Shown in pieces: positions 1 through 9,600 of a stretch of DNA of 58,585 nucleotides. A program made the position numbers and the translations under genes. The DNA is from an uncultured Acetatifactor sp. GTDB lineage: Bacteria > Bacillota > Clostridia > Lachnospirales > Lachnospiraceae. A model generated the notes under the pieces. That model was given only the letters and a program-made list of their open reading frames with translations. It was not told the origin of the DNA and searched no databases. The stretch covers positions 1-58,585 of the forward strand of contig CAJUGH010000027.1 in the NCBI GenBank assembly GCA_910586215.1, read 5' to 3'. Within the stretch, counting starts at the first letter, position 1, and every line of letters starts with the position of its first letter.

Positions 1-26
1 TGATTTATATAACTTTATCTTATATA

Positions 27-57
27 TAACAGTTCAGACAGGGCACGGAACTGTTAC
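27..57. repeat. Short palindromic element, copy 1
   Basis: Nine-base arms TAACAGTTC and GAACTGTTA flank a 12-base centre (agacagggcacg). The same arms and centre recur, inverted, near 30804-30838, and partial forms occur at 31483-31498 and 45415-45442. It lies downstream of the purF-like gene. Function unknown; it may be a small mobile or regulatory repeat. Confidence 0.5.
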
Positions 58-148
58 TCTTATATGCTGTTGGCAATCCAGATAAGCAGGATATACGGAT
101 ACTCTCGTGGATGGCAGTGGGGGAGACTTCCTCAAAATTACAGGCTCT

Positions 149-1555
149 TCATTCCCTGCCGTCCCAGCAATACGTACACAGCTTACATTTCTCGATTCCC
201 ACAGATGTAATCATGTCATCCAGCCTGTGGTACCGCAGGGAAGTGAAGTTCAACTGCTTTCCGATCCGCTCCACCATCCCGGCATACTCCGGTGTGTCAG
301 GATCCACGTAAGCTTTTAAGTCGATCTTGCGCTCGTCCTGTTCCATCTCCCTAAGAACCCTTCTGGCAATCAGATCCATCTCCGAGGAAGAGCGGGAGAA
401 ATTCAGATACTTACAGCCGAACATAATAGGCGGACAGGCAGGCCGGATATGTACCTCCCTGGCACCGCTCTGGTAGAGCAGTTCCGTAGTCTCCCTTAGC
501 TGGGTTCCCCTGACAATGGAGTCATCAATCAGCAGCAGGCTCTTGTTCCGGATCAGCCCTTCCACAGGGATCAGCTTCATCTTGGCAATAAGGTTGCGCT
601 GGGTCTGGATGGTGGGCATAAATGACCTGGGCCAGGTGGGGGTATACTTGATAAAAGGCCTGGAAAAAGGGATTCCAGACTGGTTGGCATACCCGATGGC
701 ATGGGCTGTGCCCGAATCTGGTACCCCGGCCACAATATCCGGCCTCACCTGGTCCCGCTCTGCCAGCAGGGCCCCGCAGTGATAGCGCATCTCTTCCACG
801 CTGATACCCTCGTAGGCAGAAGAAGGATACCCGTAATACACCCACAGGAAAGTACAGATCTTCATGTCTTTCCCGGGAGCAACCAGGGTCCTTACCTCCT
901 CCGGTGTCACCACCACAATCTCCCCGGGACCCAGTTCCCGCTCCTCCACATACCCCAGGTTCAGATAGGCGAAGCTCTCAAAGGAAACACAGCGGGCACC
1001 GTCCTTTTTCCCCACCACCACAGGGGTCCGGCCCAGACGGTCCCTGGCCGCATAGATACCGATAGGCGTCATGATCAGCAGGGTCATGGAACCTTCGATG
1101 ACCTCCTGAGCATACCGGATACCTTCCACCAGGTTGTCCTTCTGGTTCACAATGGCCGCCACCAGTTCTGTGGCATTGATATCCCCGCCGCTCATCTCCA
1201 GGAAATGGGTATGTCCCCTGTCGAATACGTCCTTGATCAACTGATCCATGTTGTTGATCTTACCCACAGTGGCAATGGCATAGGTGCCGTGATGGGAGCG
1301 CACCATCAACGGCTGCGGCTCAAAATCGGAGATGCACCCGATGCCTACGTTGCCTTTCATCTCGTTTACATCTTTGTCGAATTTCGTTCTAAAAGGTGCA
1401 TTCTCAATATTGTGAATCGCCCTGTCATATCCCTTTTCCCGGCTATAGACAGCCATGCCGGCACGTCTGGTTCCCAGATGGGAATGGTAATCCGTCCCAA
1501 AAAAAAGATCAAACACACAGTCCTCTTTTGCTGCCACTCCAAAAAAACCACCCAT
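149..1555 (-). CDS. PurF-like amidophosphoribosyltransferase paralog without glutaminase site
   Basis: 468 aa, N-terminal Ntn-hydrolase-like domain (about 1-230) followed by a type I phosphoribosyltransferase domain. The PRPP loop is clear at residues 344-350 (DDSIVRG). True PurF begins with a catalytic Cys after Met; this protein starts MGGFFG, so the nucleophile is Gly, and the usual glutamine-site Arg/Asn-Gly motifs are also missing (TVGKIN where HNGNL is expected). The C-terminus carries C457, C460 and C463, a possible metal or Fe-S ligand set. It follows purB by 24 bp with AAGGAGAG before ATG, so it is probably co-transcribed. I infer ammonia-dependent activity or a non-catalytic role; similar MGGFFG proteins are, from memory, widespread in Clostridia and Bacteroides. 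Confidence 0.85.
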   Translation of the reverse strand: MGGFFGVAAKEDCVFDLFFGTDYHSHLGTRRAGMAVYSREKGYDRAIHNIENAPFRTKFDKDVNEMKGNVGIGCISDFEPQPLMVRSHHGTYAIATVGKINNMDQLIKDVFDRGHTHFLEMSGGDINATELVAAIVNQKDNLVEGIRYAQEVIEGSMTLLIMTPIGIYAARDRLGRTPVVVGKKDGARCVSFESFAYLNLGYVEERELGPGEIVVVTPEEVRTLVAPGKDMKICTFLWVYYGYPSSAYEGISVEEMRYHCGALLAERDQVRPDIVAGVPDSGTAHAIGYANQSGIPFSRPFIKYTPTWPRSFMPTIQTQRNLIAKMKLIPVEGLIRNKSLLLIDDSIVRGTQLRETTELLYQSGAREVHIRPACPPIMFGCKYLNFSRSSSEMDLIARRVLREMEQDERKIDLKAYVDPDTPEYAGMVERIGKQLNFTSLRYHRLDDMITSVGIEKCKLCTYCWDGRE

Positions 1556-1579
1556 TGTATTTCTCTCCTTGTCTGCCTT

Positions 1580-3031
1580 CTATACCGTTATCTCGGCTTT
1601 CATTCCAAGCAATTCTGCATTTTCCTGCAGGATAGGCCTTATCATCCCTGTCAGGAAGGCATCCACCTGTTCCACAGACCGTCCCACATACCTGGCGGGA
1701 TCCATGGATCTGCGCAGATCTTCCAGGGACATATGGAAAGCCGGATCTGCCGCGATCAGTTCCAGCAGGTTGTTCTCCCCGCCTTCCACTTTCACGTTGC
1801 GTCCTGCCTCCATGGAAAGTTCCCGGATTCTCTCGTGCAGTTCCTGGCGGTTCCCCCCCATCTTCACCGCATCCATCATGATGTTCTCTGTGGCCATAAA
1901 GGGCAGTTCGCTCCGCAGGCGTTTCTCAATGACCTTGGGATACACCACCAGGCCGTCAGCCACATTCATGCACAGATCCAGGATCCCGTCCACCGCCAGG
2001 AATCCTTCCGGTATGGACAGGCGCTTGTTGGCAGAGTCGTCCAGGGTTCTCTCGAACCACTGGGTTGCAGAGGTGATGGCCGGATTCAGCGCATCCACCA
2101 TCACATACCGGGACAGGGAAGCGATCCGCTCGCTTCTCATGGGATTGCGCTTGTACGCCATGGCCGAGGAACCGATCTGGTTCTTCTCGAAAGGCTCCTC
2201 CACCTCCTTCAGATGCTGGAGCAGGCGGATATCATTGCTCATCTTGTGGGCAGATGCGGCGATCCCTGCCAGCACATTGGCCACCCGGGTGTCCACCTTC
2301 CGGGAATAGGTCTGCCCCGACACCGGATAACACTCTGCAAATCCCATCTTGGCAGCGATCATAGGATCGATTTTGTCTATGGTCTCCTGGTCACCATCAA
2401 ACAGTTCCAGGAAGGAAGCCTGGGTGCCCGTGGTACCCTTGGAACCCAGCAGCTTCAGGGAACCCAGCACGTGTTCCAGATCCTCCAGGTCCAGGGAGAA
2501 TTCCTGCAGCCACAGGGTAGCACGCTTTCCCACCGTAGTGGGCTGGGCCGGCTGGAAATGGGTAAATGCCAGGGTGGGCTGTGCCTTATATGTTTCCGCA
2601 AAATCTGCGAGCACTGCCATCACATTTAACAGCTTCCGTTTCACCAGCTTCAAGGCTTCCCGCATCACAATGATGTCCGTATTGTCTCCCACATAGCAGG
2701 AAGTGGCCCCCAGATGAATGATGCCCGCAGCTTTCGGACACTGCTGTCCATAGGCATACACATGGCTCATCACATCGTGCCGCACTTCCTTCTCCCTGGC
2801 CTTTGCCACCTCGTAATTGATGTCCTCTGCATGAGCCTTCAGTTCTTCGATCTGCTCATCGGTGATGACGGGTCTGCCGTCCTGGGACAGCCCCAGTTCC
2901 TTCTCTGTCTCTGCCAGGGCGATCCACAACTTCCTCCAGGTACGGAATTTCATATCGGGGGAAAACAGGTATTGCATTTCCCTGCTGGCATAACGCTCGG
3001 ACAGGGGACTTTGATATCTGTCTGTACTCAT
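1580..3031 (-). CDS. purB: Adenylosuccinate lyase
   Basis: 483 aa, full length for the fumarase/aspartase superfamily. It splits adenylosuccinate to AMP and SAICAR to AICAR in purine synthesis, in the cytoplasm. The superfamily signature is at 287-297 (GSSAMAYKRNP), and the TH pair at 157-158 with the following FQPAQPTTVGKR stretch is typical of PurB. The ATG has a GAAGGAG ribosome site. It is the first gene of a purB/purF-like pair. Its promoter lies about 210 bp upstream because a 135-bp transposed element sits in between. Confidence 0.96.
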   Translation of the reverse strand: MSTDRYQSPLSERYASREMQYLFSPDMKFRTWRKLWIALAETEKELGLSQDGRPVITDEQIEELKAHAEDINYEVAKAREKEVRHDVMSHVYAYGQQCPKAAGIIHLGATSCYVGDNTDIIVMREALKLVKRKLLNVMAVLADFAETYKAQPTLAFTHFQPAQPTTVGKRATLWLQEFSLDLEDLEHVLGSLKLLGSKGTTGTQASFLELFDGDQETIDKIDPMIAAKMGFAECYPVSGQTYSRKVDTRVANVLAGIAASAHKMSNDIRLLQHLKEVEEPFEKNQIGSSAMAYKRNPMRSERIASLSRYVMVDALNPAITSATQWFERTLDDSANKRLSIPEGFLAVDGILDLCMNVADGLVVYPKVIEKRLRSELPFMATENIMMDAVKMGGNRQELHERIRELSMEAGRNVKVEGGENNLLELIAADPAFHMSLEDLRRSMDPARYVGRSVEQVDAFLTGMIRPILQENAELLGMKAEITV

Positions 3032-3082
3032 CTCTCTTCTCCTTCATTCTCAAGTATGCCGGATCCCGCAATGGTACTAAAG

Positions 3083-3217
3083 GTTACTGTTCACTCCGTT
3101 CACAGCAACATATGCACACAAAACGCCAAATGCAGGCGTTTTGGCGCGAAACAGTCTCGGGTTTGTCACGCAAAAAGCGCGTGAAAACACCTCGCGATAG
3201 CACCTGTGAACAGTAAC
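3083..3217 (+). mobile_element. MITE-like element, copy 1 (complete, 135 bp)
   Basis: Perfect 12-bp terminal inverted repeats GTTACTGTTCAC and GTGAACAGTAAC. It is flanked by a perfect 8-bp duplication TACTAAAG (3075-3082 and 3218-3225), which shows insertion by transposition. Inside is a hairpin with stem AAAACGCC / GGCGTTTT and a second one (CACGC / GCGTG). It has no coding capacity. Related copies are at 15144, 16090, 52461 (inverted, partial) and 56922. Eight-bp duplications are made by several transposase families (IS66, ISL3 and IS256 among them); the mobilising transposase is not in the window. Confidence 0.9.
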
Positions 3218-3240
3218 TACTAAAGTCCTACACAGGAAAC

Positions 3241-3269
3241 ATTATATAGCCCCGCTGTTCACCTGTCAA
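3241..3269 (-). promoter_or_regulatory. Consensus sigma-A promoter of purB
   Basis: On the minus strand, TTGACA (3264-3269), a 17-bp spacer and TATAAT (3241-3246). This is a perfect match to the housekeeping consensus. Transcripts would run through the MITE copy at 3083-3217 before reaching purB. Confidence 0.85.
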
Positions 3270-3276
3270 CCTGCGT

Positions 3277-4458
3277 TCAACCCACGCCATTGAAACGGTC
3301 TACCAGTTCCTGGATCTGTGCTGCATACATGGGATACTGGTCTTTTAAGTCCTGGATCTCCTGTCTGGCCGTCTCTGCTACCCCATTGTTGTAATCTAAC
3401 TGGCTGCGCAGGGACTGCCGGCGCCCGATCAGCTCATGTCGCATCTCCACCATCTCCCTCTTATCCAGAATGGCACCTGGTTTGGAGGCCCATCTTCCAG
3501 GGTTGGCAATATGGTAATTAGACATCTTCGCCACCAGTTGCTTCTGGTAATACTCCAGCTTGGCCGCCGCCTCTGCATACTCCTTGCGCTCCTCCTTCTC
3601 CTGGAGATACCGGCGCCAGCGTTTCTCCAGGGTGGCGGCGCTGTCCACATTGTATTTCATATAGAGGTAATCCGTCAGGTTCCTGTTATTCACATACCGG
3701 ATCTTCACCTTGTTCTGTACCAGGATCAGCCGGTTGACCGCCTGGTTCACCTTGCGCTTCTCCCCTTCTGCATCTGTATACTTGACCCAGATGACTACCA
3801 CTGCCACCACTGCAGCACCTGCCGCCAGCAGGTATCCCACCTGGGTATTCATGTCAAATGCAAACTGCAGTACCAGAAGCATGGCAAAGCAGGCTGCCAG
3901 GGCCGCCAGGAAGATCACTGCCATCCCCCGGAAATTGTTCAGCATATTTTCCAGTTCCGCCCTGCGGTACTCATAGGCGTGGCGCTCCCTGTCCAGGCGC
4001 TTGAGGTCCTGTCTGACCAGTTCACCGTACTCTTCGCTCTCCCGCAGCTTCCCGATGCCTCCTGCCACTTCTGTCTCCTGCTCCTGCATCCTGTAATAGT
4101 CTGCGTCCCGCATCCGGTTTTTCTTGCCCTGGTACCTCTCCCGCTCCTGTTCCATGGCCAGCAGTCTCCTGGCAATACATTCCAGGTCCTCTGTCTCCTC
4201 CGGGGGCAGTGCCTCAATTTCTTCCATGTCTGTCAGATATCCCGTCACCATGGAATACTCCCCTGCCAGCAGGTGCATCTCCCTGGTAGCCTCCGCAATC
4301 TGTTCCAGGCAGCCGGTGACATACCGGTCCCTCTGTTCCTTATCCTGGAAATTCACGGTATTCCTGTCATATACAACGGAATCCCAGTTCTCGGATTCTG
4401 CCCCTGCCCCTTCCTTTTTCCCAGGTTTCTTCCCAAATAATCCTCTTAAAAAGCCCAT
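3277..4458 (-). CDS. Membrane-anchored coiled-coil protein of unknown function
   Basis: 393 aa. Residues about 40-175 are charged and helical with coiled-coil character. Two adjacent hydrophobic segments follow at about 178-200 and 207-225 (AVIFLAALAACFAMLLVLQF and the GYLLAAGAAVVAVVVIW stretch), and a second charged coiled-coil region runs to the end. Both long arms should face the same side of the membrane. It is the last gene of the four-gene operon that starts at 10236, with ribosome site GAGGGAGC. I do not recognise a family with certainty. The layout suggests a membrane anchor for the upstream actin/Hsp70-like and scaffold proteins (inference). Confidence 0.8.
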   Translation of the reverse strand: MGFLRGLFGKKPGKKEGAGAESENWDSVVYDRNTVNFQDKEQRDRYVTGCLEQIAEATREMHLLAGEYSMVTGYLTDMEEIEALPPEETEDLECIARRLLAMEQERERYQGKKNRMRDADYYRMQEQETEVAGGIGKLRESEEYGELVRQDLKRLDRERHAYEYRRAELENMLNNFRGMAVIFLAALAACFAMLLVLQFAFDMNTQVGYLLAAGAAVVAVVVIWVKYTDAEGEKRKVNQAVNRLILVQNKVKIRYVNNRNLTDYLYMKYNVDSAATLEKRWRRYLQEKEERKEYAEAAAKLEYYQKQLVAKMSNYHIANPGRWASKPGAILDKREMVEMRHELIGRRQSLRSQLDYNNGVAETARQEIQDLKDQYPMYAAQIQELVDRFNGVG

Positions 4459-4506
4459 TCTGCTCCCTCTATATACCTGTCTTCCTAATACCAGGATCCC
4501 TCGTTT

Positions 4507-5367
4507 CTACTTCTCGTCAGCCACATGGGACAGGCTGCGGTAATTCTCCTTCAGTGCCTGTGTCAGCCGCTCCGTGTCCGTCTGGTAAACCTGCCTGTTC
4601 TCCACCCGCATCCTGCGCCTGTTGCAGAGTCTCAGATAGGCCGGCTGCTGTTCCCACTGGTTCACGAGACGATCCATCTCCTTTTCCAGTTCCAGGGTTC
4701 CCTGGATCTGCGGCTCCCCTGCCACCAGGGCAATATAATCCTCCCCCGGCAGTTCCATCCGCCTGGCCGCCAGATAGGCCAGGTACTCATCCCTGCTGCC
4801 ATCTGTATCATAAGCTTCCCGGAAACACTCTGCCGCCTTGCCATATTGCATCATCCCCGCATAAGCCACCCCTTTGTTGTGCCGGATGGATGCCAGGCAT
4901 CCCACTGCCGGAAGAGGTTCCCCCTCCTTCTCCAGTTCCTGCCACTTCCCAATCAAGCCATCGTACTCCCTGATGGCTGCCACATATTTTTTCTTTTTCA
5001 CCAGATAATCAATCTGGCGCTTTCTCTTCTCTATACGGCTTAAACCCGCCCCCTGTTTCAGCACCTGTTCCACCTGGCGGATATCCTCTTCCCCGTAGAA
5101 TCCTACATATCCCAGGATCATCCCTACAAAACTGCTCAGGGAACCCCTCTTGTGTACCAGGGGATGAAGGGCCTTCGCCAGATCCTGGAGCCCGCACTGC
5201 CTGTCAATCCACTCCAGCAGCCGGTCCTCCAGCAGGGCCGCATCCAGCAGGAAGGCATTCTCCTTGAAGCAGTAACTCAGTTCTTCCATGGAATACACAT
5301 TGATCTCCAGACCGGGCACACAGTACGGTATCTGGGCATATTCCCCTACACATACACTGACACGCAT
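4507..5367 (-). CDS. TPR-like helical protein, operon partner
   Basis: 286 aa from the ATG at 5367, chosen because AGGAGGAGACCC lies directly before it; an upstream ATG at 5409 would overlap the previous gene by 32 bp and lacks such a site. The middle part (RHNKGVAYAGMMQYGKAAEC and what follows) has the alternating small/large pattern of a tetratricopeptide repeat, and the N-terminal third is unrecognised. The next gene starts 48 bp downstream. Function unknown; it probably mediates protein contacts within the operon's complex. Confidence 0.78.
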   Translation of the reverse strand: MRVSVCVGEYAQIPYCVPGLEINVYSMEELSYCFKENAFLLDAALLEDRLLEWIDRQCGLQDLAKALHPLVHKRGSLSSFVGMILGYVGFYGEEDIRQVEQVLKQGAGLSRIEKRKRQIDYLVKKKKYVAAIREYDGLIGKWQELEKEGEPLPAVGCLASIRHNKGVAYAGMMQYGKAAECFREAYDTDGSRDEYLAYLAARRMELPGEDYIALVAGEPQIQGTLELEKEMDRLVNQWEQQPAYLRLCNRRRMRVENRQVYQTDTERLTQALKENYRSLSHVADEK

Positions 5368-5377
5368 GGGTCTCCTC

Positions 5378-6658
5378 CTAGAATAGCGGTATTTTTTCTT
5401 TCCATACATGGCCCTGGGAAGGCCTAAATTCCCCGAATCCCAGGTCCCTGGCCTCCACCGTCAGACAGTTCTCCTCCTCCAGGTAAAAGCGGGCATGGAT
5501 CCTGGCCATGGATCCTGGCAGATCCTCCAGCAGGATCTGTGCCTGTTTTCCATTCCTTCCGGTCAGCGGGGTCACTGTCACTTGAAAGCCATTGCCGTCC
5601 TGTATATAGAATTCCATCTCTGTCTCTGCTTCATACCAGTTCATGCCCGCATCCAGAAGGGCATAATAAGATTCCTCCCCCTGACGCAGGACTTTCATTC
5701 CCACATTGGCCTTGAGCTTGTCCTTACCCAAAAACACATGGCTTCTTCCCGTCTCACTGGGAGCCAGGCGCTCCTGCAGTCCGATACAGGCCCCTTTGCT
5801 AAACAGGTTGCTGCCCTGGAACACCCTCCGGCCCCTGCAGAGAAAGCGCAGGGAGTCCTTCATCCATTCCTGGTCAAAACCATCCCCGATGAGATACACG
5901 CTGTCTACCTGTTTCCCCCCGAAGACCTCCTGGGCCACCCTTAGGAAGCCCCCGTCCAGTTCCCTTATCCTGGCTTCCCTCTCCCCTTCCTCTCCAGGCA
6001 GGGGTTCCCACAGGAAAAAGGGCAGTTCCCTCTCTTCTGCATAGACTACCACTGGGGTGGTCCGGAGATTACATTCCAGCACATATACCTGGATGCAACT
6101 GTCCCGGTAAGCAAAAAGCACTGACCTGTTGTTCCACAAGGCCCAGGGCTGACGGAGCATGAAACAGTAATAGCTCTCCGCATGGCTCTGGAAGGTAATC
6201 TTCTCTGTGCGCAGGTGTAACCCTGCCACTACCTGGTTCAGCACCTCCAGCAGGCGGCCATCCAGATATTCCACTGTGAACAGCAGTCCACCGATCCTGT
6301 CCGATGATGCCACCTGGCCAAGCAGGGACAGGCTCCGCTTGACAAACAGGGTTAGCAGGGCCACAGGATCGAAACTATCCCCGTCTATGAACACCAGTTC
6401 CCCGTCTATGGCCTGCTCCACCAGATTCCGGACCAGGATTCCCTGCCCTTCCTCCGCGCACCGCAAGGCTTCCCTTCCATAATACCACTGGCTGGCCCCA
6501 CTCCGCTTGCACAGCACCGTGGGAATATGATAATTCTGGCTTCCTGTCACCTGGGACAATGTCTCCACCTCCGCTGTGACAGACGGTGCATAGCTGATCT
6601 GGCAGAATGCATTCCCCAGATCATATCCCAGAAGCATCTTTCCGCCAAATAGACCCAT
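5378..6658 (-). CDS. Degenerate actin/Hsp70-fold protein (DUF5716-like)
   Basis: 426 aa. Near the N-terminus LLGYDLGN has the DxG pattern of the phosphate-1 loop of the actin/Hsp70/sugar-kinase fold. VDSVYLIGDGF at about residue 255 looks like the adenosine-binding VxLxGG motif with one Gly replaced. The C-terminal 120 residues look beta-rich. From memory it corresponds to the Lachnospiraceae family DUF5716, which I could not verify. Ribosome site AGGAGGCAGT before ATG. It lies between a giant scaffold gene (26 bp upstream) and a TPR-like gene (10 bp downstream). ATP binding is plausible but unproven because the motifs are imperfect. Confidence 0.8.
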   Translation of the reverse strand: MGLFGGKMLLGYDLGNAFCQISYAPSVTAEVETLSQVTGSQNYHIPTVLCKRSGASQWYYGREALRCAEEGQGILVRNLVEQAIDGELVFIDGDSFDPVALLTLFVKRSLSLLGQVASSDRIGGLLFTVEYLDGRLLEVLNQVVAGLHLRTEKITFQSHAESYYCFMLRQPWALWNNRSVLFAYRDSCIQVYVLECNLRTTPVVVYAEERELPFFLWEPLPGEEGEREARIRELDGGFLRVAQEVFGGKQVDSVYLIGDGFDQEWMKDSLRFLCRGRRVFQGSNLFSKGACIGLQERLAPSETGRSHVFLGKDKLKANVGMKVLRQGEESYYALLDAGMNWYEAETEMEFYIQDGNGFQVTVTPLTGRNGKQAQILLEDLPGSMARIHARFYLEEENCLTVEARDLGFGEFRPSQGHVWKEKIPLF

Positions 6659-6684
6659 ACTGCCTCCTATCCGGGATACCTGTC

Positions 6685-9600
6685 TCAGCCTTTCAGCCGG
6701 AACAGTCTTCCTCCCAGGTAATCCTTCCTGTAATATTCCTCCAGCAGGTTATCCAGTGTATCTGTATCCTGAAGGCTCTTGCTGATGAGGATGTCATTGA
6801 TCAGCTGGAACCTGCTGTTGCCCTCTCCGCCGGGACTGTCGCTCTTTAGCAGGGTGCCGCTGACCGTGAGCTGCTCCCTTCCGTCCCGCTCCTCCGTAAT
6901 GTAATATTGCAGGCTCTCCCCGAAAAACAGGATGAATTCCTTGGCGAAGACTCCCCCATACACCTCCCGCATATACTCACAGACATAGTCCTCCGACTCC
7001 CCGTTTTCATGGAGAAGCACATAGTGGACGCGGGCTTTGCTTCCAGGCTGTGCACGGTATTCCAGGATCGTCTTATCCTCCAGTTCCTGCTGCACCCAGG
7101 CTGCCTTCCGGAAACTGCGGAAATATTCCAGACGGATGCCTGCCTCCATCATCTCTTTCAAGAAGTCCTCCAGGATGGCGGATGTCTCCTCCTGGGGCAC
7201 CGTGCCTTCTGCCGCACAGTATTTCAGGTACGCCAGTTTGCACACGGTCTGCACCGGTTCCCCCCGCAGGTACATGCTGCCAATCTCCCGGAACACATCT
7301 GCTTCCATCACCCGTTCCTTCACAAAATACTCATAGGCGCATCTGTTCAGGAACGCTTCTTCCACCTCCGGCCTGGCCCCCTGGGAGAGATAATAGCGGA
7401 ATATGTCCATCTTCTCCCCCACGAAAGCCCCTGTATAGAGCATCTGCACCAGGATCGCCTCACTGATCCTGTAGCATTCCACCCCGAAATCCCTGGCCGC
7501 CTTCCAGATGTCCCTCATGGATTTGGTGGTTCCCCGGTAATGGGCCGTCAGATATTCCAGCACCGTGCCATCGTATTTTCCCTTCTGAAATACATAGACA
7601 GCAGATGCCAGCAGCGTCTCGTCTGCTGCCGGCCCGCTTCTCTCCAGTAGCACCCTGAGCAGGCGCACCAGCAGTTTGATGTCGATAAAGTAAGGACCAT
7701 AGGCCGTCAGCCATTCCCCCGCCTGCTCATACATCCCCCGCCGGATCATATAGCTTACAAATATGCCCTTCTCCTCCATGGTAAGTTCCCACAGGGGCCT
7801 TGACAGACAGTCATCCAGTTCCTCCAGGGCATCGTTGTCATACGCATACTGAAGCACCTGCAGGTACAGCCTCCTGCGCACTTTTGTATCCACATCCTCC
7901 GAGGAGACCACCCGCAGGGTACGCAGCACATCCTCCCGGCACTCCATGCCTCCCCTGGTGCCATCGCACAGATACAGGTCAAGGGACAGGTTATCCCGCA
8001 CCAGGGCAGGAAGCAGGCGCAGGAATCTGCCCGGTATCATCAGCTTCTCCATGGTATATTCCACACTGCCCACATACCGGTTCTGCCAGACATCCTCGAA
8101 CACCAGTGTGTAACTGCTGCCATAGATGGACACCCAGGCGCAGCCTTCCACAAGGACATATTCCGCAGGTGACAGCTTCCCTGGCTGATAGACATACACC
8201 CGCGACAGATTCCGGTCCTCCACCTGGACCACATGTGCAAACAGCAGCCTGGACAGTGGCCCGGCTGTGTGTTCATTTACCATATCCGGCTGCAGCAGTC
8301 TGTTATAGAGACTTGCCAGGGGACGGTTGATATGCCCCTTCTTGATCTGCTCTGTCACAAAACGCTCCATCTTCCGGCTGTAAGTCTCGTAAATATCCCC
8401 CAGCTTCTCTCCGCACTGAAGCACATAATCATAAAGGTATGCCGTGCGTCCGTAATCCAAATGGTTCTGATAAGAAAAATAAAGCAGTACCGCCTTGGGA
8501 ATCTTTACCTGGGTGTCCAGGTCCAGGGACATCATGTAGTATTCATACAGATTGGTAATCCGCAGATTCCCCTCCACCCCGGCACTGTACCATGCAAAAT
8601 ATGCCTTTCCCTGCCGTCCTCCCTTGATCAGCAGCCCGCAGATCTCCTGCAGCAGCCGCAGATCTGCAGACCTCTCGTAGAGCTTCTTCAAGATCCTGAA
8701 CAACACACCGGAGTACTCCTTCACCTTGCCTGCCAGGTACAGAAGCTGTTCTATCACTTCCTGCTTCAGGATATCTTCCTTCACCCCGAACCAGAGTACC
8801 TGCTGCTCAAACTGCCCGATCCTCCTAAGCAGGGCCGGATTTGCCTGCAATACAGCCACGGCCTCCACATAGAGGATGGGGCTGCGGCACCCCAGCGCAA
8901 ACTGCCTGCCCAGGAACTCCCATTTCCTGGGCAGGGACTTATGATACTCTTCCGACAAATATAGGAGAAGCCATGCGATCCTCCAGTTGGAATCGTCCTG
9001 GCGGTAGAGCCGCTCCACATCCGATGCCACCTTATTCACGTAAGCCTCTTCCCCATGTATCAGAGTGGTAAGATACAGGTAATAGGCCAGGCATGTCTTC
9101 TCCTGGGGTTGCTGTTCCAGAAGCTCAGCCACATGATCCAGGATCCAGCCCGCCTCATTGATGCGTCCTTCTGTGATCAGAAGCTGGGCCTGGAACAGTC
9201 TGGCCGGAACCGCATTCTCATCCCTGGCTACCAGCCGTTCCACCAGCTTCCCCGTTTCCTGCTGCCAGACCCCTTTCCCGATCTTCCTGGTACGGAAAGC
9301 CAGATACAGTTCCATCAGCTTCCTGGTATGCCGTTTCCCAGATGACCCTGGCTCCCTATATCCTCTCCTGGTTTCCACCACCACCGGTATGGCAAGGTAA
9401 CTTCCTCCGTTGCCAAGAAGGATCTGTCCGAAATTCCTTCCCCCATGCAGGAGACTTCCATCCACGAACACCGGCAGTTGGCACTGGTTGCCCAGGAAAT
9501 CATCATCCGTGAGCACTTCCTTCTCCGTAAACAGGAACTCCCCCTGACACTCTACGGTAAGCCTGGTATATCCCCAGCCAGTCCTCACGATGGTGAGTTC

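Noticed and set aside
701..2629. 642-codon plus-strand open frame across purB and purF-like
   Set aside because: It is antisense to two well-supported genes, rich in His/Gln/Pro as expected for a shadow frame, and has no ribosome site.
3436..4440. 334-codon plus-strand frame opposite the coiled-coil gene
   Set aside because: Shadow of a real gene; no domain or start signal.
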